Assembly: GCF_000337575.1 (NCBI RefSeq)
Contig: NZ_AOIM01000020.1
Coordinates: 1,962-65,961 of the forward strand
Direction: 5' to 3'
DNA length: 64,000 nucleotides
Source of the DNA: Natrialba hulunbeirensis JCM 10989
GTDB taxonomy: Archaea > Halobacteriota > Halobacteria > Halobacteriales > Natrialbaceae
In this document: in pieces, positions 25,660 through 33,471 of the stretch
Numbering within the stretch: position 1 is the first letter of the stretch
Layout of the letters: each line of letters opens with the position of its first letter
Position numbers and translations under genes: made by a program
The notes under the pieces: generated by a model
Databases searched by the model: none
What the model was told of the DNA's origin: nothing
What the model saw: only the letters and a program-made list of their open reading frames with translations

Positions 25660-26889
25660 ATGGGGCGGAAACGGAAACGCAAACGCAAACGAACATCGAA
25701 ATCAACCGACGCCGACGAGTCGTCGGAGTCACAGACAAAGCGTCGCTCCTTGAGTTCAACTCGATCGAAGAGTCGACTCGGCCCACTGGACGGAACCGCG
25801 GCAGTCGATCAGGGGATCGGCAACGATATCAACGCCCTGACTGGCCAGCCCGAGGGGTTCGACGCGATGGCCGGGTCAAACACGCCCGACTTCGAGCCGC
25901 TACCCACTGGTGCCGACGCACAGATTCAGCGTGCACTCGAGGGGACCGATACCACGCAGGAGGAGGTTCCCACCACAGTCCTCGACGTGCTCGGCCAGGG
26001 AGGGACGCCATTGGACAGTCCGATTCAGCGTGCACTTGAGGAGCGCATGGACGCCGATTTCTCGAACGTCCGCGTTCATACTGGTGCGAAAGCCGCCGAA
26101 GCAGCTGAGGCGATCGACGCGAAGGCGTTCACCTGTGGGAACGATATCGTGTTCAATTCGGGCGAGTACGATACCGAGAGTCCGGAAGGACAGCATTTGT
26201 TGGCCCATGAGCTGGCGCACGTCAAACAACAGAACGGCGGTGCACCCATCTCGATGATGCCCAAGGAGGGCGCTGATCTCGAAATCGATCCGGATCCACA
26301 GTTAGAGCGTGAGGCTGACCAGGCGGCTGTACAGGCACTCTCCACCGACGAGCCGTTGGTCGTGAGCCGGATGGGGACGGATGTCCATATTCAGCGGTCG
26401 ATAAAGGGAAAAGTCGAGGACTTTCTCTCTGGTGACCAGCCGGCGTTCGAGGAGGGAGTACACGCAATCGATGACGATGAGCGAGGTGAGCTATCGGAGT
26501 CGGTCAATCGGATCATCGACGACGTCAAACAGTTAAAAGAGGATGTCTACGGATCGGATGGAGTGGATGCTGTCGGTGCGTCGAAGAAGGGGATTTTGGC
26601 TGGGGGCCTTGCACTCGGTGCTGGGGCTGTCGGCGTCGCAACTGGCACCGTGGGTGCCGCGGTGGGCCTCGTCGGTGCACCGCTGCTCGCCTACGCGGCC
26701 ACGACTAGCGAAGAACTCTACGAACAGGTCGGCAAACGAGCGATCGACAAAGGCGGCAAATGGGCCGGTGAAAAATACGAGGACGAACTCCAGTGGCTCA
26801 AAGAGAAATACAGATCTCTCGAGCAGAAGCTTGGACTGGGTGATGGGACCGAACACGGTGGAAACGACCCGCTTGCAGATAAGAAGTAA
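25660..26889 (+). CDS. DUF4157 (eCIS-core) effector-like protein, full-length copy 1
   Basis: This is a 409-residue protein. Its N-terminus is very basic (MGRKRKRKRKRTSK), followed by an acidic linker with two IQRAL motifs (about 89-93 and 122-126). The DUF4157 domain spans about 127-245, with RMDADFSNVRVHTGAKAAEA, CGNDIVFN and the HExxH motif HELAH (183-187), then EREADQAAVQAL and a closing MGTDVHIQR. DUF4157 is the domain that marks toxins and cargo associated with extracellular contractile injection systems, with a zincin-like HExxH. The tip (about 246-409) is a helical segment, a Gly/Ala-rich hydrophobic stretch (311-347) and a charged end, suggesting membrane insertion. It is the only copy with a complete leader. 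The partner gene starts two bases after its stop. Confidence 0.88.
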   Translation: MGRKRKRKRKRTSKSTDADESSESQTKRRSLSSTRSKSRLGPLDGTAAVDQGIGNDINALTGQPEGFDAMAGSNTPDFEPLPTGADAQIQRALEGTDTTQEEVPTTVLDVLGQGGTPLDSPIQRALEERMDADFSNVRVHTGAKAAEAAEAIDAKAFTCGNDIVFNSGEYDTESPEGQHLLAHELAHVKQQNGGAPISMMPKEGADLEIDPDPQLEREADQAAVQALSTDEPLVVSRMGTDVHIQRSIKGKVEDFLSGDQPAFEEGVHAIDDDERGELSESVNRIIDDVKQLKEDVYGSDGVDAVGASKKGILAGGLALGAGAVGVATGTVGAAVGLVGAPLLAYAATTSEELYEQVGKRAIDKGGKWAGEKYEDELQWLKEKYRSLEQKLGLGDGTEHGGNDPLADKK

Positions 26890-26891
26890 TT

Positions 26892-27821
26892 ATGGATGCC
26901 AGTATCACTGCAGAAGACGAGAGTCACATTGGTATAGATGTATGTGATTGTGTTAGTAATACACACGATATTACTATTAAAAAGACCACTGGAGAAATAG
27001 TGTATCATCAATGTGAAGAATACGCCGATAAGCCAAAAAACCGAACGGCAGAAGAGAACGAGCACAACAATCAGGCTCGGCGATTCGCTCGCTATTATGT
27101 CTACGAAGAACGCGGATACGAGACCCTTTCGTGGGAGGAACACCCGGACCGACTCAACACTGTCCGTGTTGCCCTCGAGGAGCTCTCACCCGAGGAATTC
27201 GACCGATTGTTCGGCGACTTCTACCAGCAAGTGACCAGCTACTTCGACGGCGGTACCGACCCGGTTGTTGACATCCCGTCGAACGCCGAAGAGCCGTCGG
27301 AAATCCTCTACCGGAAGGATATCTTCCTCGCGGTGGATCCCGATAAGTCGACGGGCCTAGAACGAGCAGCGGAACTGGCCGACGCCTACGATATCGACCT
27401 CGAGCAGCCACCCACACGGGACACGGCTAGCTGGGAGGCGTTCACTGATGCCGTCGCTGGTCACTCAGAGATCGACTTTGGTGGCTCACTCGAGATCGGA
27501 GCTGTCTCCGATCTCGGCATGTTCTACCTCGACGATGACTGGAACGAGCACGTCGTTGACGGCGACGCACCTGTCGATCGTGATCCCGACGCCCGAATCG
27601 AACTACTGCCGGTCGAGTTCAGTTCCCCCGAGCGGTGTCAGGAGTTTCTGGTCCATCACCTGAAGTGCCAGATTCGGGATTGCTTCATCGGTATGGGTGT
27701 CGAGCCACCCGCCGAGTTCCGTGTGCTGGGCCCTGGCCGTCTCTACTACACAAAACGCTACGGGAAACTCGACATGTACGAAGAGTACCACACGCTCGAG
27801 GCTGACGTGCCAACCGCGTAA
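26892..27821 (+). CDS. DUF4157-partner protein 1 (candidate immunity or adaptor)
   Basis: This 309-residue acidic protein is the first of four paralogues that each follow a DUF4157 gene. Shared landmarks are an N-terminal strand region, ARRFARYYVYEERGYETL (about 62-79), the FGDFYQQ region (107-113), SDLGMFYLDDDWNEHVVDGD (about 206-225), a DREPDAR-like segment, and the highly conserved CQIRDCFIGMG (259-269) followed by EPPAEFRVLG. No enzyme family is recognised. The first 120-150 bases are clearly AT-rich compared with the rest. It starts two bases after copy 1 stops, and its TAA overlaps the ATG of copy 2. Immunity, chaperone or adaptor roles fit equally well. Confidence 0.85.
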   Translation: MDASITAEDESHIGIDVCDCVSNTHDITIKKTTGEIVYHQCEEYADKPKNRTAEENEHNNQARRFARYYVYEERGYETLSWEEHPDRLNTVRVALEELSPEEFDRLFGDFYQQVTSYFDGGTDPVVDIPSNAEEPSEILYRKDIFLAVDPDKSTGLERAAELADAYDIDLEQPPTRDTASWEAFTDAVAGHSEIDFGGSLEIGAVSDLGMFYLDDDWNEHVVDGDAPVDRDPDARIELLPVEFSSPERCQEFLVHHLKCQIRDCFIGMGVEPPAEFRVLGPGRLYYTKRYGKLDMYEEYHTLEADVPTA

Positions 27822-28735
27822 TGCGTATGGGGTATTTCGATACTATGGCCTCTCGTGGCTCCGAGACGGTACCTCTTTCGCCACCGCTTGTGAGTGCTGT
27901 CCAAAATCAACACACCACTAAGGAGCGCATGGACGCCGATTTCTCGAACGTCCGCGTTCATACTGGTGCGAAAGCCGCCGAAGCGGCTGAGGCGATCGAC
28001 GCGAAGGCGTTCACCTGCGGGAACGATATCGTGTTCAATTCGGGCGAGTACGATACTGAGAGTCCGAAAGGTCAGCATCTGCTGGCCCACGAGCTGGCGC
28101 ACGTCAAACAACAGAACGGCGGTGCATCCATCTCGATGATGCCCAAGGAGGGCGCTGATCTCGAGATCGATCCAGATCCACAACTCGAGCGCGAGGCCGA
28201 CGAAGCAGCCGAGCAGGCATTGTCGGGCGAGGAGCCACTGGTCGTCAACCGGATGGGAACTGACGTGCACGTCCAACGGTATCCTGGTGAAGAGGCAGTT
28301 GCCAAAGCCGGCGATCTCTTTGAGACTGGTACAGAGAAAGTCGATGACGCCACAAGCAAGCAGTACCGACTCAGCAAGGACCAAATCTTGGATCTGGTTG
28401 ATTCTGTTGAAACACCGAAGGGTCTCACCGAGTGGCTCGAGTATCACGATATCGAGGTAGCCAGCCGCGTTCAAGACGCAGCCAGTAGCCCAGTCAAAGG
28501 GATGACACAAGGCTGGACTATAGGGTCGTCAGTCGGAGCGATGGCTGGACCAGCTGGTGCAGTGGCTGGCGGCCTTGCTGGTGTCCCAATCGGAGCTGTC
28601 CTCACCACCAAGTTCGGACAGAACGTTGCCGACAAGGTTCAGACGTTCTTGCGAGAGCGACTTGGTCTTAACACTGACCAAGAGTTCGATCTTGACGACG
28701 AGACCGGAGCATATAGCGAAAAGGTCGACTTCTAA
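27821..28735 (+). CDS. DUF4157 effector-like protein, copy 2 with replaced N-terminus
   Basis: This 304-residue protein keeps the DUF4157 domain (about 35-153; HELAH at 90-94) nearly identical at the DNA level to copy 1. It lacks the basic leader and IQRAL linker; instead about 33 unrelated residues precede the domain, and homology to copy 1 starts abruptly at GGAGCGCATGG. The tip differs from copy 1: residues about 154-225 are helical, 226-260 are Gly/Ala-rich (GWTIGSSVGAMAGPAGAVAGG), and the end is charged (FLRERLGLNTDQ). The ATG overlaps the stop of partner 1 (TAATG), indicating coupling. An internal ATG at 27930 could give the domain alone. The partner follows after two bases. Confidence 0.85.
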   Translation: MRMGYFDTMASRGSETVPLSPPLVSAVQNQHTTKERMDADFSNVRVHTGAKAAEAAEAIDAKAFTCGNDIVFNSGEYDTESPKGQHLLAHELAHVKQQNGGASISMMPKEGADLEIDPDPQLEREADEAAEQALSGEEPLVVNRMGTDVHVQRYPGEEAVAKAGDLFETGTEKVDDATSKQYRLSKDQILDLVDSVETPKGLTEWLEYHDIEVASRVQDAASSPVKGMTQGWTIGSSVGAMAGPAGAVAGGLAGVPIGAVLTTKFGQNVADKVQTFLRERLGLNTDQEFDLDDETGAYSEKVDF

Positions 28736-28737
28736 TC

Positions 28738-29652
28738 ATGCAAGCAAAAATTCGAAAAGAGACAGACGACGGATATGGCGTTTTAGTAACCGATAATAAC
28801 GAAATTGAGCACAAAATAGGAATTTGTTACGACGGAGAAATTGACGGGCATATTCAAAACGGGTACCCGGACAAGCCAGCGAAACGAAACCATAGCGAAG
28901 GTGAACACATAGGGCATGCACGCAAATACGCCCAGTATTACGTCGCTCAAGAGACCGAGCACGACACGATCCCGTGGGACCTCGATGCGGACCGGTTCGA
29001 AGACGTTCGGCAGGCGCTCCAATCGCTCTCAGACGACAAGATTGAGATCTTCTTCGGTGATCTCCTTGACCAAAGTCTGAGCCACTACGACAATGATCCT
29101 AACGTCGACATCGGCGACACAACGCGTCCGCACGAACTCCCCGAAGACATGATCGGGTCTGAGGGTGCAGTTGGATACAAACAGGAAATCTATCTCGATG
29201 CTGCCGGTGATATCGAGGCGGTTTCGGGTATCGGTATTGACTATTACGTTGCTAGAGGTGAGCGCCGGACTGTGTGGCATGGCGATGCGCCTGATAGAGA
29301 GCCGGATGCCTGTGTGGATATTACCCCGGCTCCGCTGACCGATCCCGCCCCTTTCAGAGACTATCTGGACTACAACCTTCGGTGTCAGGTCCGTGATTGT
29401 TATCTCATGCGGGGTATGGAACCACCTGAAGAGTACAAAGTGCTTGGGCACGGCCAGTATCGCTTCACTGGCAAATACGACAACTTCGATCTCTACCCTC
29501 CCTACCATCTTATCAACGCCGATATCCCTGGCTACACCCACGAGTTCCGCCCTGATCTCCCAATTACCTGGGAAGAACTCGTTGAGATGACCGATCCCGG
29601 TCGTAACGACTCCATCTACTCACAGATCAAGGGTGCACTCTTCAGTAGATAG
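28738..29652 (+). CDS. DUF4157-partner protein 2
   Basis: This 304-residue paralogue of the other three partners has an N-terminus of MQAKIRKETDDGYGVLV and an EHKIGICYDGEIDGH segment. HARKYAQYYVAQETEHDTI and the FFGDLLDQ region follow. It has a shorter middle than partners 3 and 4. DREPDACVDITPAPLTD and CQVRDCYLMRGMEPPEEYKVLG close the conserved block. It has an extra C-terminal extension (HEFRPDLPITWEELVEM...) that other partners lack. The first about 150 bases are AT-rich. Divergence from partner 1 is concentrated in the N-terminal and middle regions, while the CQxRDC region is conserved, which fits a common core with variable specificity (inference). Confidence 0.82.
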   Translation: MQAKIRKETDDGYGVLVTDNNEIEHKIGICYDGEIDGHIQNGYPDKPAKRNHSEGEHIGHARKYAQYYVAQETEHDTIPWDLDADRFEDVRQALQSLSDDKIEIFFGDLLDQSLSHYDNDPNVDIGDTTRPHELPEDMIGSEGAVGYKQEIYLDAAGDIEAVSGIGIDYYVARGERRTVWHGDAPDREPDACVDITPAPLTDPAPFRDYLDYNLRCQVRDCYLMRGMEPPEEYKVLGHGQYRFTGKYDNFDLYPPYHLINADIPGYTHEFRPDLPITWEELVEMTDPGRNDSIYSQIKGALFSR

Positions 29653-29706
29653 ACACTTCTTTCGTTTAATCATATAGAAGATTTTCTCTTTGGGAATCAT
29701 CAATAT

Positions 29707-30318
29707 ATGAACGTCACGAACCTCCAGCTTCATACGACTTCGAAAGCCGACGAAGCAGCACAGCAGACATTGTCGGGCGAGGAGCCGCTGACCGTCAATC
29801 GAATGGGGACAGAGGTACACATTCAACGAGCCGCCGCTGGTGCCCCGGTGAAAGGTGCAGCGGGCGGCAGCAACCTTGCTGAGCGAGTGAGTGCAATCGA
29901 AGCATCACTGAGTGAACTCGAGCCGTTGAAACCGCTAGCTGACCGGACTGAGGAACTCACTGCCCAGTTGGACACAGCTGACGACGGGATTGCGAAAAAA
30001 GTCGGCGTCGCAGGCATGTGGGGCAGTATCGGCGCTGCACTCACGGCCGCCCAACACGCTGGTGCCGAAGCCATCGGCCTCGACAGCCTCCTCGGAAACG
30101 TCACTGGAGAGGCCCATGCCGACGCCGCACTCGGGATGGTCATCGCAGGAACCACGGCAGCGAAAGTCACTGGTGGAAAAGAAGGCCTCTCGGCACTCAA
30201 AGAACGTACCAAAGCGTGGTTCTCAGAGTGGCGTGCCAAGAGTGATGAGGACGAGCGCAAGAGCCGAGAAGAGACGGAAGTCGACAATGAAGATGAGAGC
30301 GTCTTTGGAATTTTCTAG
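29707..30318 (+). CDS. DUF4157-derived orphan tip, copy 3 without HExxH
   Basis: This 203-residue protein begins MNVTNLQLHTTSKADEAAQQ, joining a remnant resembling SNVRVHTGAKA to the domain's last segment (ADEAAQQTLSGEEPLTVNRMGTEVHIQR). The central part of the domain, including HExxH, is absent. The remaining 160 residues form a tip of the same plan as the others: a charged helical part (LAERVSAIEASLSELEPL), a Gly/Ala-rich hydrophobic part (about 98-150) and a highly charged end. An AT-rich gap of 54 bases separates it from partner 2. As it stands it could not be a metalloprotease. It looks like a tip cassette attached to the shared recombination seam. Confidence 0.8.
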   Translation: MNVTNLQLHTTSKADEAAQQTLSGEEPLTVNRMGTEVHIQRAAAGAPVKGAAGGSNLAERVSAIEASLSELEPLKPLADRTEELTAQLDTADDGIAKKVGVAGMWGSIGAALTAAQHAGAEAIGLDSLLGNVTGEAHADAALGMVIAGTTAAKVTGGKEGLSALKERTKAWFSEWRAKSDEDERKSREETEVDNEDESVFGIF

Positions 30319-30321
30319 AGT

Positions 30322-31269
30322 ATGAAGGCCAGTATTAAAGCGGAAACGGACGAGGGTGTGGGGGTCAAAGTGATTGATAATGACGGAGCAGAACATAAAA
30401 TAGAGATGTCATTTGACGGAGGGGTTGTCTATCATTATCAGGATACGTATCCCGACGATCCGTCCGAACGAACCAACACCGGAGACGAACGCATCTCCCA
30501 GGCTCGGCGCTACGCTAAATATCATGTCTACCGAGAGGAGAACTACGATACCCTTGAGGTGCGGATGAACCCGGACCGTATCGCTGCGGTCCTCGCAGCC
30601 ATCCACACGATGGATGACGAGGAATTCGAGTCGGTATTCGAGCCTTTCCATCGCCAGGTGGTCAGCTACGACGATCCTTCCGTGGAGCCACCGATCGACC
30701 CACTCGAGTACGTCGATCACGAGGAGTTCAGACTGTACATGCTCGACGTCTACCTCGAAGCGGAGCTCGAGGAGATTCAAGCGACCGCGGACGCTTACAG
30801 CGACGAACTGGCAGCGATTGCCGACGAAGTCGAGGCCCAGACCGACAGTGGTGGGCTCCGGCAGAAAGTCGCCAACTTCGGCAGCCGAGTTCAACAACGA
30901 GCAGCTACTGGCGACATCGAACCGCCGGAGTTTGCCGTTGAAGCGGTTTCAGATGTCCACTTGCTCTACTACGAAGGAACCAACGACGACCGGGTCGTCG
31001 AAGGTGATCGCCCGTTCGACCGAGAGCCCGACGCCCGACTTGAGTTCACACCGATTCCTGCTCACTCCATAGAGCAGTTTCGCCCGCTGATCGAGGAACA
31101 TCTCCTCTGTCAGATCAGAGACTGCTACGTTGGTATGGGAGAAGACCCGCCAGCACAGTATCGCGTGCTGGGTCACGGGCTCTACAAATTCGCCCAGAAG
31201 TACCGTCACTTCGATTGCTACCCCGATTACGCCGACCCGGAGGCCGACGTTCCGGGCTACAGCGTCTAA
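30322..31269 (+). CDS. DUF4157-partner protein 3
   Basis: This 315-residue paralogue begins MKASIKAETDEGVGVKVIDN, then EHKIEMSFDGGVVYHYQDTY. QARRYAKYHVYREENYDTL follows, with a longer middle helical region (about 130-200) containing ADAYSDELAAIADEVEAQTD. The second half carries SDVHLLYYEGTNDDRVVEGD, FDREPDARLEFTP and CQIRDCYVGMGEDPPAQYRVLG. It starts three bases after copy 3 stops. The first 110 bases are AT-rich. Pairing with an HExxH-less tip shows that the partner family is not tied to the peptidase-like domain and more probably recognises the tip or the tail of DUF4157. Confidence 0.82.
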   Translation: MKASIKAETDEGVGVKVIDNDGAEHKIEMSFDGGVVYHYQDTYPDDPSERTNTGDERISQARRYAKYHVYREENYDTLEVRMNPDRIAAVLAAIHTMDDEEFESVFEPFHRQVVSYDDPSVEPPIDPLEYVDHEEFRLYMLDVYLEAELEEIQATADAYSDELAAIADEVEAQTDSGGLRQKVANFGSRVQQRAATGDIEPPEFAVEAVSDVHLLYYEGTNDDRVVEGDRPFDREPDARLEFTPIPAHSIEQFRPLIEEHLLCQIRDCYVGMGEDPPAQYRVLGHGLYKFAQKYRHFDCYPDYADPEADVPGYSV

Positions 31270-31291
31270 ATCGGACCGACCGACAGCGTTC

Positions 31292-32335
31292 ATGAGTATC
31301 AAACTCCGTTTCGCGTCACCGCAGCCGGCGACGAATAACTTACATTGCTTTGACCGGCGGTCGAAGTTTACTCCGGCACAGACATTGAGACACAATTCGG
31401 ACAGCCACGCTTTCAATACTCGAAACGGACTGATCAACCGTACGGTGGACAGCCATGTTTACGAGTTTGTTCCGCTGAAGACAGAGACCACTCACCGCAC
31501 ACTCGAGGGAACCAACACCACGCAGGACGAGGTACCCGATACTGTCCTCGACGTGCTAGGCGAGGGTGGCCGCTCTCTCGAGCAGCCGATTCAGCGAGCA
31601 CTCGAGGAGCGCATGGACGCCGATTTCTCGAACGTCCGTGTTCATACTGGTGCGAAAGCCGCCGAGGCAGCTGACGCGATCGACGCGAAGGCGTTCACCT
31701 GCGGGAACGATATCGTGTTCAATTCGGGCGAGTACGATACTGAGAGTCTAGAGGGGCAACATCTGTTGGCCCATGAGCTGGTGCACGAGGCAGCCGTGCA
31801 GGCGCTGTCAGGTGAGGAACCGCTGACCGTCAATCGAATGGGGACAGATGTACACATTCAGCGAACGGCCCTCGGAAAACTCAATCCGTTCAGTAATTCG
31901 GAAGAGGACGAAGCGGGTGACCTGGTCGTTGATGAGGTGAAAGCCGAGCCTGAAGCGTTGGCTGAGGAAGTCCGACAGATCAAGGTCAATCAGGCCAAAC
32001 TATTCAACCAAGTTAACAGTAAGCGAGGGATGGTCGACACTGTCGGTGAGGCTGCTGGCGCAGGTGTCGTTGGCGGGACCGCTGGACTCGTGGTTGGTGC
32101 CGCAACTGCAAACCCTGTTCTGGGTGCGTTGGTTGGTGGTGCAGTCTCCGATGTTGGCAAAACATTGTATGGCAAACTCTGGGGTACAGGTCGAGATGCG
32201 GTCGCCAACGCCTCAGTCCCAGAGGTCAATCTCGAGCGCCTCGGTGGCGTCAAACAATCAATCGAGGACTTAATTGACGAGAAACTCCGCCAGCGCTCCA
32301 GTGGTGCTGATACCAATGGATATCCTGGTGAATGA
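31292..32335 (+). CDS. DUF4157 effector-like protein, copy 4 with internal deletion
   Basis: This 347-residue protein has an N-terminal 65 residues unlike copy 1 (MSIKLRFASPQPATNNLHCF). From THRTLEGTNTTQDEVPDTVL it rejoins the copy 1 linker, including IQRALEERMDADFSN. HExxH is retained as HELVH (161-165), but about 45 residues between it and EAAVQALSGEEPL are deleted. The domain is thus probably misfolded or inactive as a zincin. The tip contains acidic helices (about 200-245), a Gly/Ala-rich hydrophobic segment (247-290, AGAGVVGGTAGLVVGAATA) and a charged end. The start at 31292 follows partner 3 by 22 bases. Its stop overlaps the start of partner 4 by four bases (ATGA). Confidence 0.82.
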   Translation: MSIKLRFASPQPATNNLHCFDRRSKFTPAQTLRHNSDSHAFNTRNGLINRTVDSHVYEFVPLKTETTHRTLEGTNTTQDEVPDTVLDVLGEGGRSLEQPIQRALEERMDADFSNVRVHTGAKAAEAADAIDAKAFTCGNDIVFNSGEYDTESLEGQHLLAHELVHEAAVQALSGEEPLTVNRMGTDVHIQRTALGKLNPFSNSEEDEAGDLVVDEVKAEPEALAEEVRQIKVNQAKLFNQVNSKRGMVDTVGEAAGAGVVGGTAGLVVGAATANPVLGALVGGAVSDVGKTLYGKLWGTGRDAVANASVPEVNLERLGGVKQSIEDLIDEKLRQRSSGADTNGYPGE

Positions 32336-33306
32336 TTATGGAGGGGAAAATAATCGACGAAGAGAAGGAGTGGATTGGTGTAGAAGTGTTAGACAATAAT
32401 AGCGTCGAGCACAAGATTGCCGTTGAATTTGATGGGGAGATCAGAGGTCACGGTCAGAGCGGTTATCCAGACAAGGCAACAAAGCGAACCAACAAAGGCA
32501 ACGAATACGTCGAACAGGCCCGTCGGTTTGCCCAGTACTACGTCTACTGCGAGCGTGGCTACGACACCATGCAGCCCCGTCGAATTCATCCGGAGCGTCT
32601 CAATGCTGTACGGGTGGCTATTGCCGAGTTCACCGAATCGGAGTTCGAACAACACTTCGGCGACCTGTATCGACAGCTTCGAAGTTACGACGACGCCAGC
32701 GCTGATCGTGCCGTCGAGATTCCGTCGGCAGCGTCCAGCCCCGACTCGGTGCTCTACCGCAAGAACATCTACCTGGGATTGGACCAATTCGAGACCGAAT
32801 TCAGCGAGGAAGCTGAATCGATCGCTGCCCAACATGGGCTAGATCTCTCGCCAGATCGGCTAGACACGATATCGCTTGAGGGCGGAGACACGGTCGACCT
32901 CGATGGCTGGACCGCTGCGTCTCGAGAACTGGGCGAACTGGCTGACGCCGCAGACGGTGACCTCTCCGATGGTCTCCAAATCGCCGGCGTCTCGTCACTC
33001 CACATGGCCTATCTCGACGACCGTGGTGAAGAACACGTTACAGACGCTACCGAGCCGTTCGATCGGGAACCCGACGCACGGATCGAATTGCCAGTGATGG
33101 ACACTGGCTCTCTCGAGGAGTTCCAGAAGTACGTCAACCACAATCTAGCCTGCCAGGTTCGAGATTGCTTCATCCGAATGGGACTGGAGCCACCGGAACC
33201 GTTCCGCATCCTCGGCTACGGTGATTTCGAAGCCGCCGAGCAGTACAAGCGCCTCGAGATGTACCCGAACTACGTCGATCCAGCCGAAGAGCGCGCGTTC
33301 TGCTGA
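32332..33306 (+). CDS. DUF4157-partner protein 4
   Basis: This 324-residue paralogue is the longest of the four. It reads MIMEGKIIDEEKEWIGVEVL (an ATG six bases downstream is an alternative start), then EHKIAVEFDGEIRGHGQSGY. QARRFAQYYVYCERGYDTM follows, then a long middle (about 135-215), SSLHMAYLDDRGEEHVTDAT, FDREPDARIELP and CQVRDCFIRMGLEPPEPFRILG. The last residues differ (VDPAEERAFC). The overlap with copy 4 (ATGA) shows translational coupling. Together with partners 1-3 it defines a four-member local paralogous family with no other recognised domain. Confidence 0.82.
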   Translation: MIMEGKIIDEEKEWIGVEVLDNNSVEHKIAVEFDGEIRGHGQSGYPDKATKRTNKGNEYVEQARRFAQYYVYCERGYDTMQPRRIHPERLNAVRVAIAEFTESEFEQHFGDLYRQLRSYDDASADRAVEIPSAASSPDSVLYRKNIYLGLDQFETEFSEEAESIAAQHGLDLSPDRLDTISLEGGDTVDLDGWTAASRELGELADAADGDLSDGLQIAGVSSLHMAYLDDRGEEHVTDATEPFDREPDARIELPVMDTGSLEEFQKYVNHNLACQVRDCFIRMGLEPPEPFRILGYGDFEAAEQYKRLEMYPNYVDPAEERAFC

Positions 33307-33349
33307 CTCAGTGCCAACCGAGTTACCGACGAACCCGATACCTGACTGC

Positions 33350-33465
33350 GGGTTCCCGGTAACCCTGGCTGAAAGCTATTTTGGCCACTCCAAGTCGTTC
33401 AAAACGCAATTCCTGCTGGCACACGAGTCACCGCACGTTCGCCAGCAGACTAGCGCGGCTTCGCA
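33350..33465 (+). pseudogene. Decayed DUF4157 scrap (fifth copy)
   Basis: Downstream of partner 4, a frame translates to FKTQFLLAHESPHVRQQTSAA at about 33400-33460. This resembles HLLAHELAHVKQQNGGA of the intact domain, with HELAH changed to HESPH. No start or stop gives a sensible gene. It is best read as the remnant of another array unit. Confidence 0.5.
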
Positions 33466-33471
33466 TCCTGC

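Noticed and set aside
25660-33306. A complete contractile injection system
   Set aside because: No sheath, tube, baseplate, spike or AAA+ ATPase gene is visible. Only effector-like DUF4157 proteins and partners occur here.
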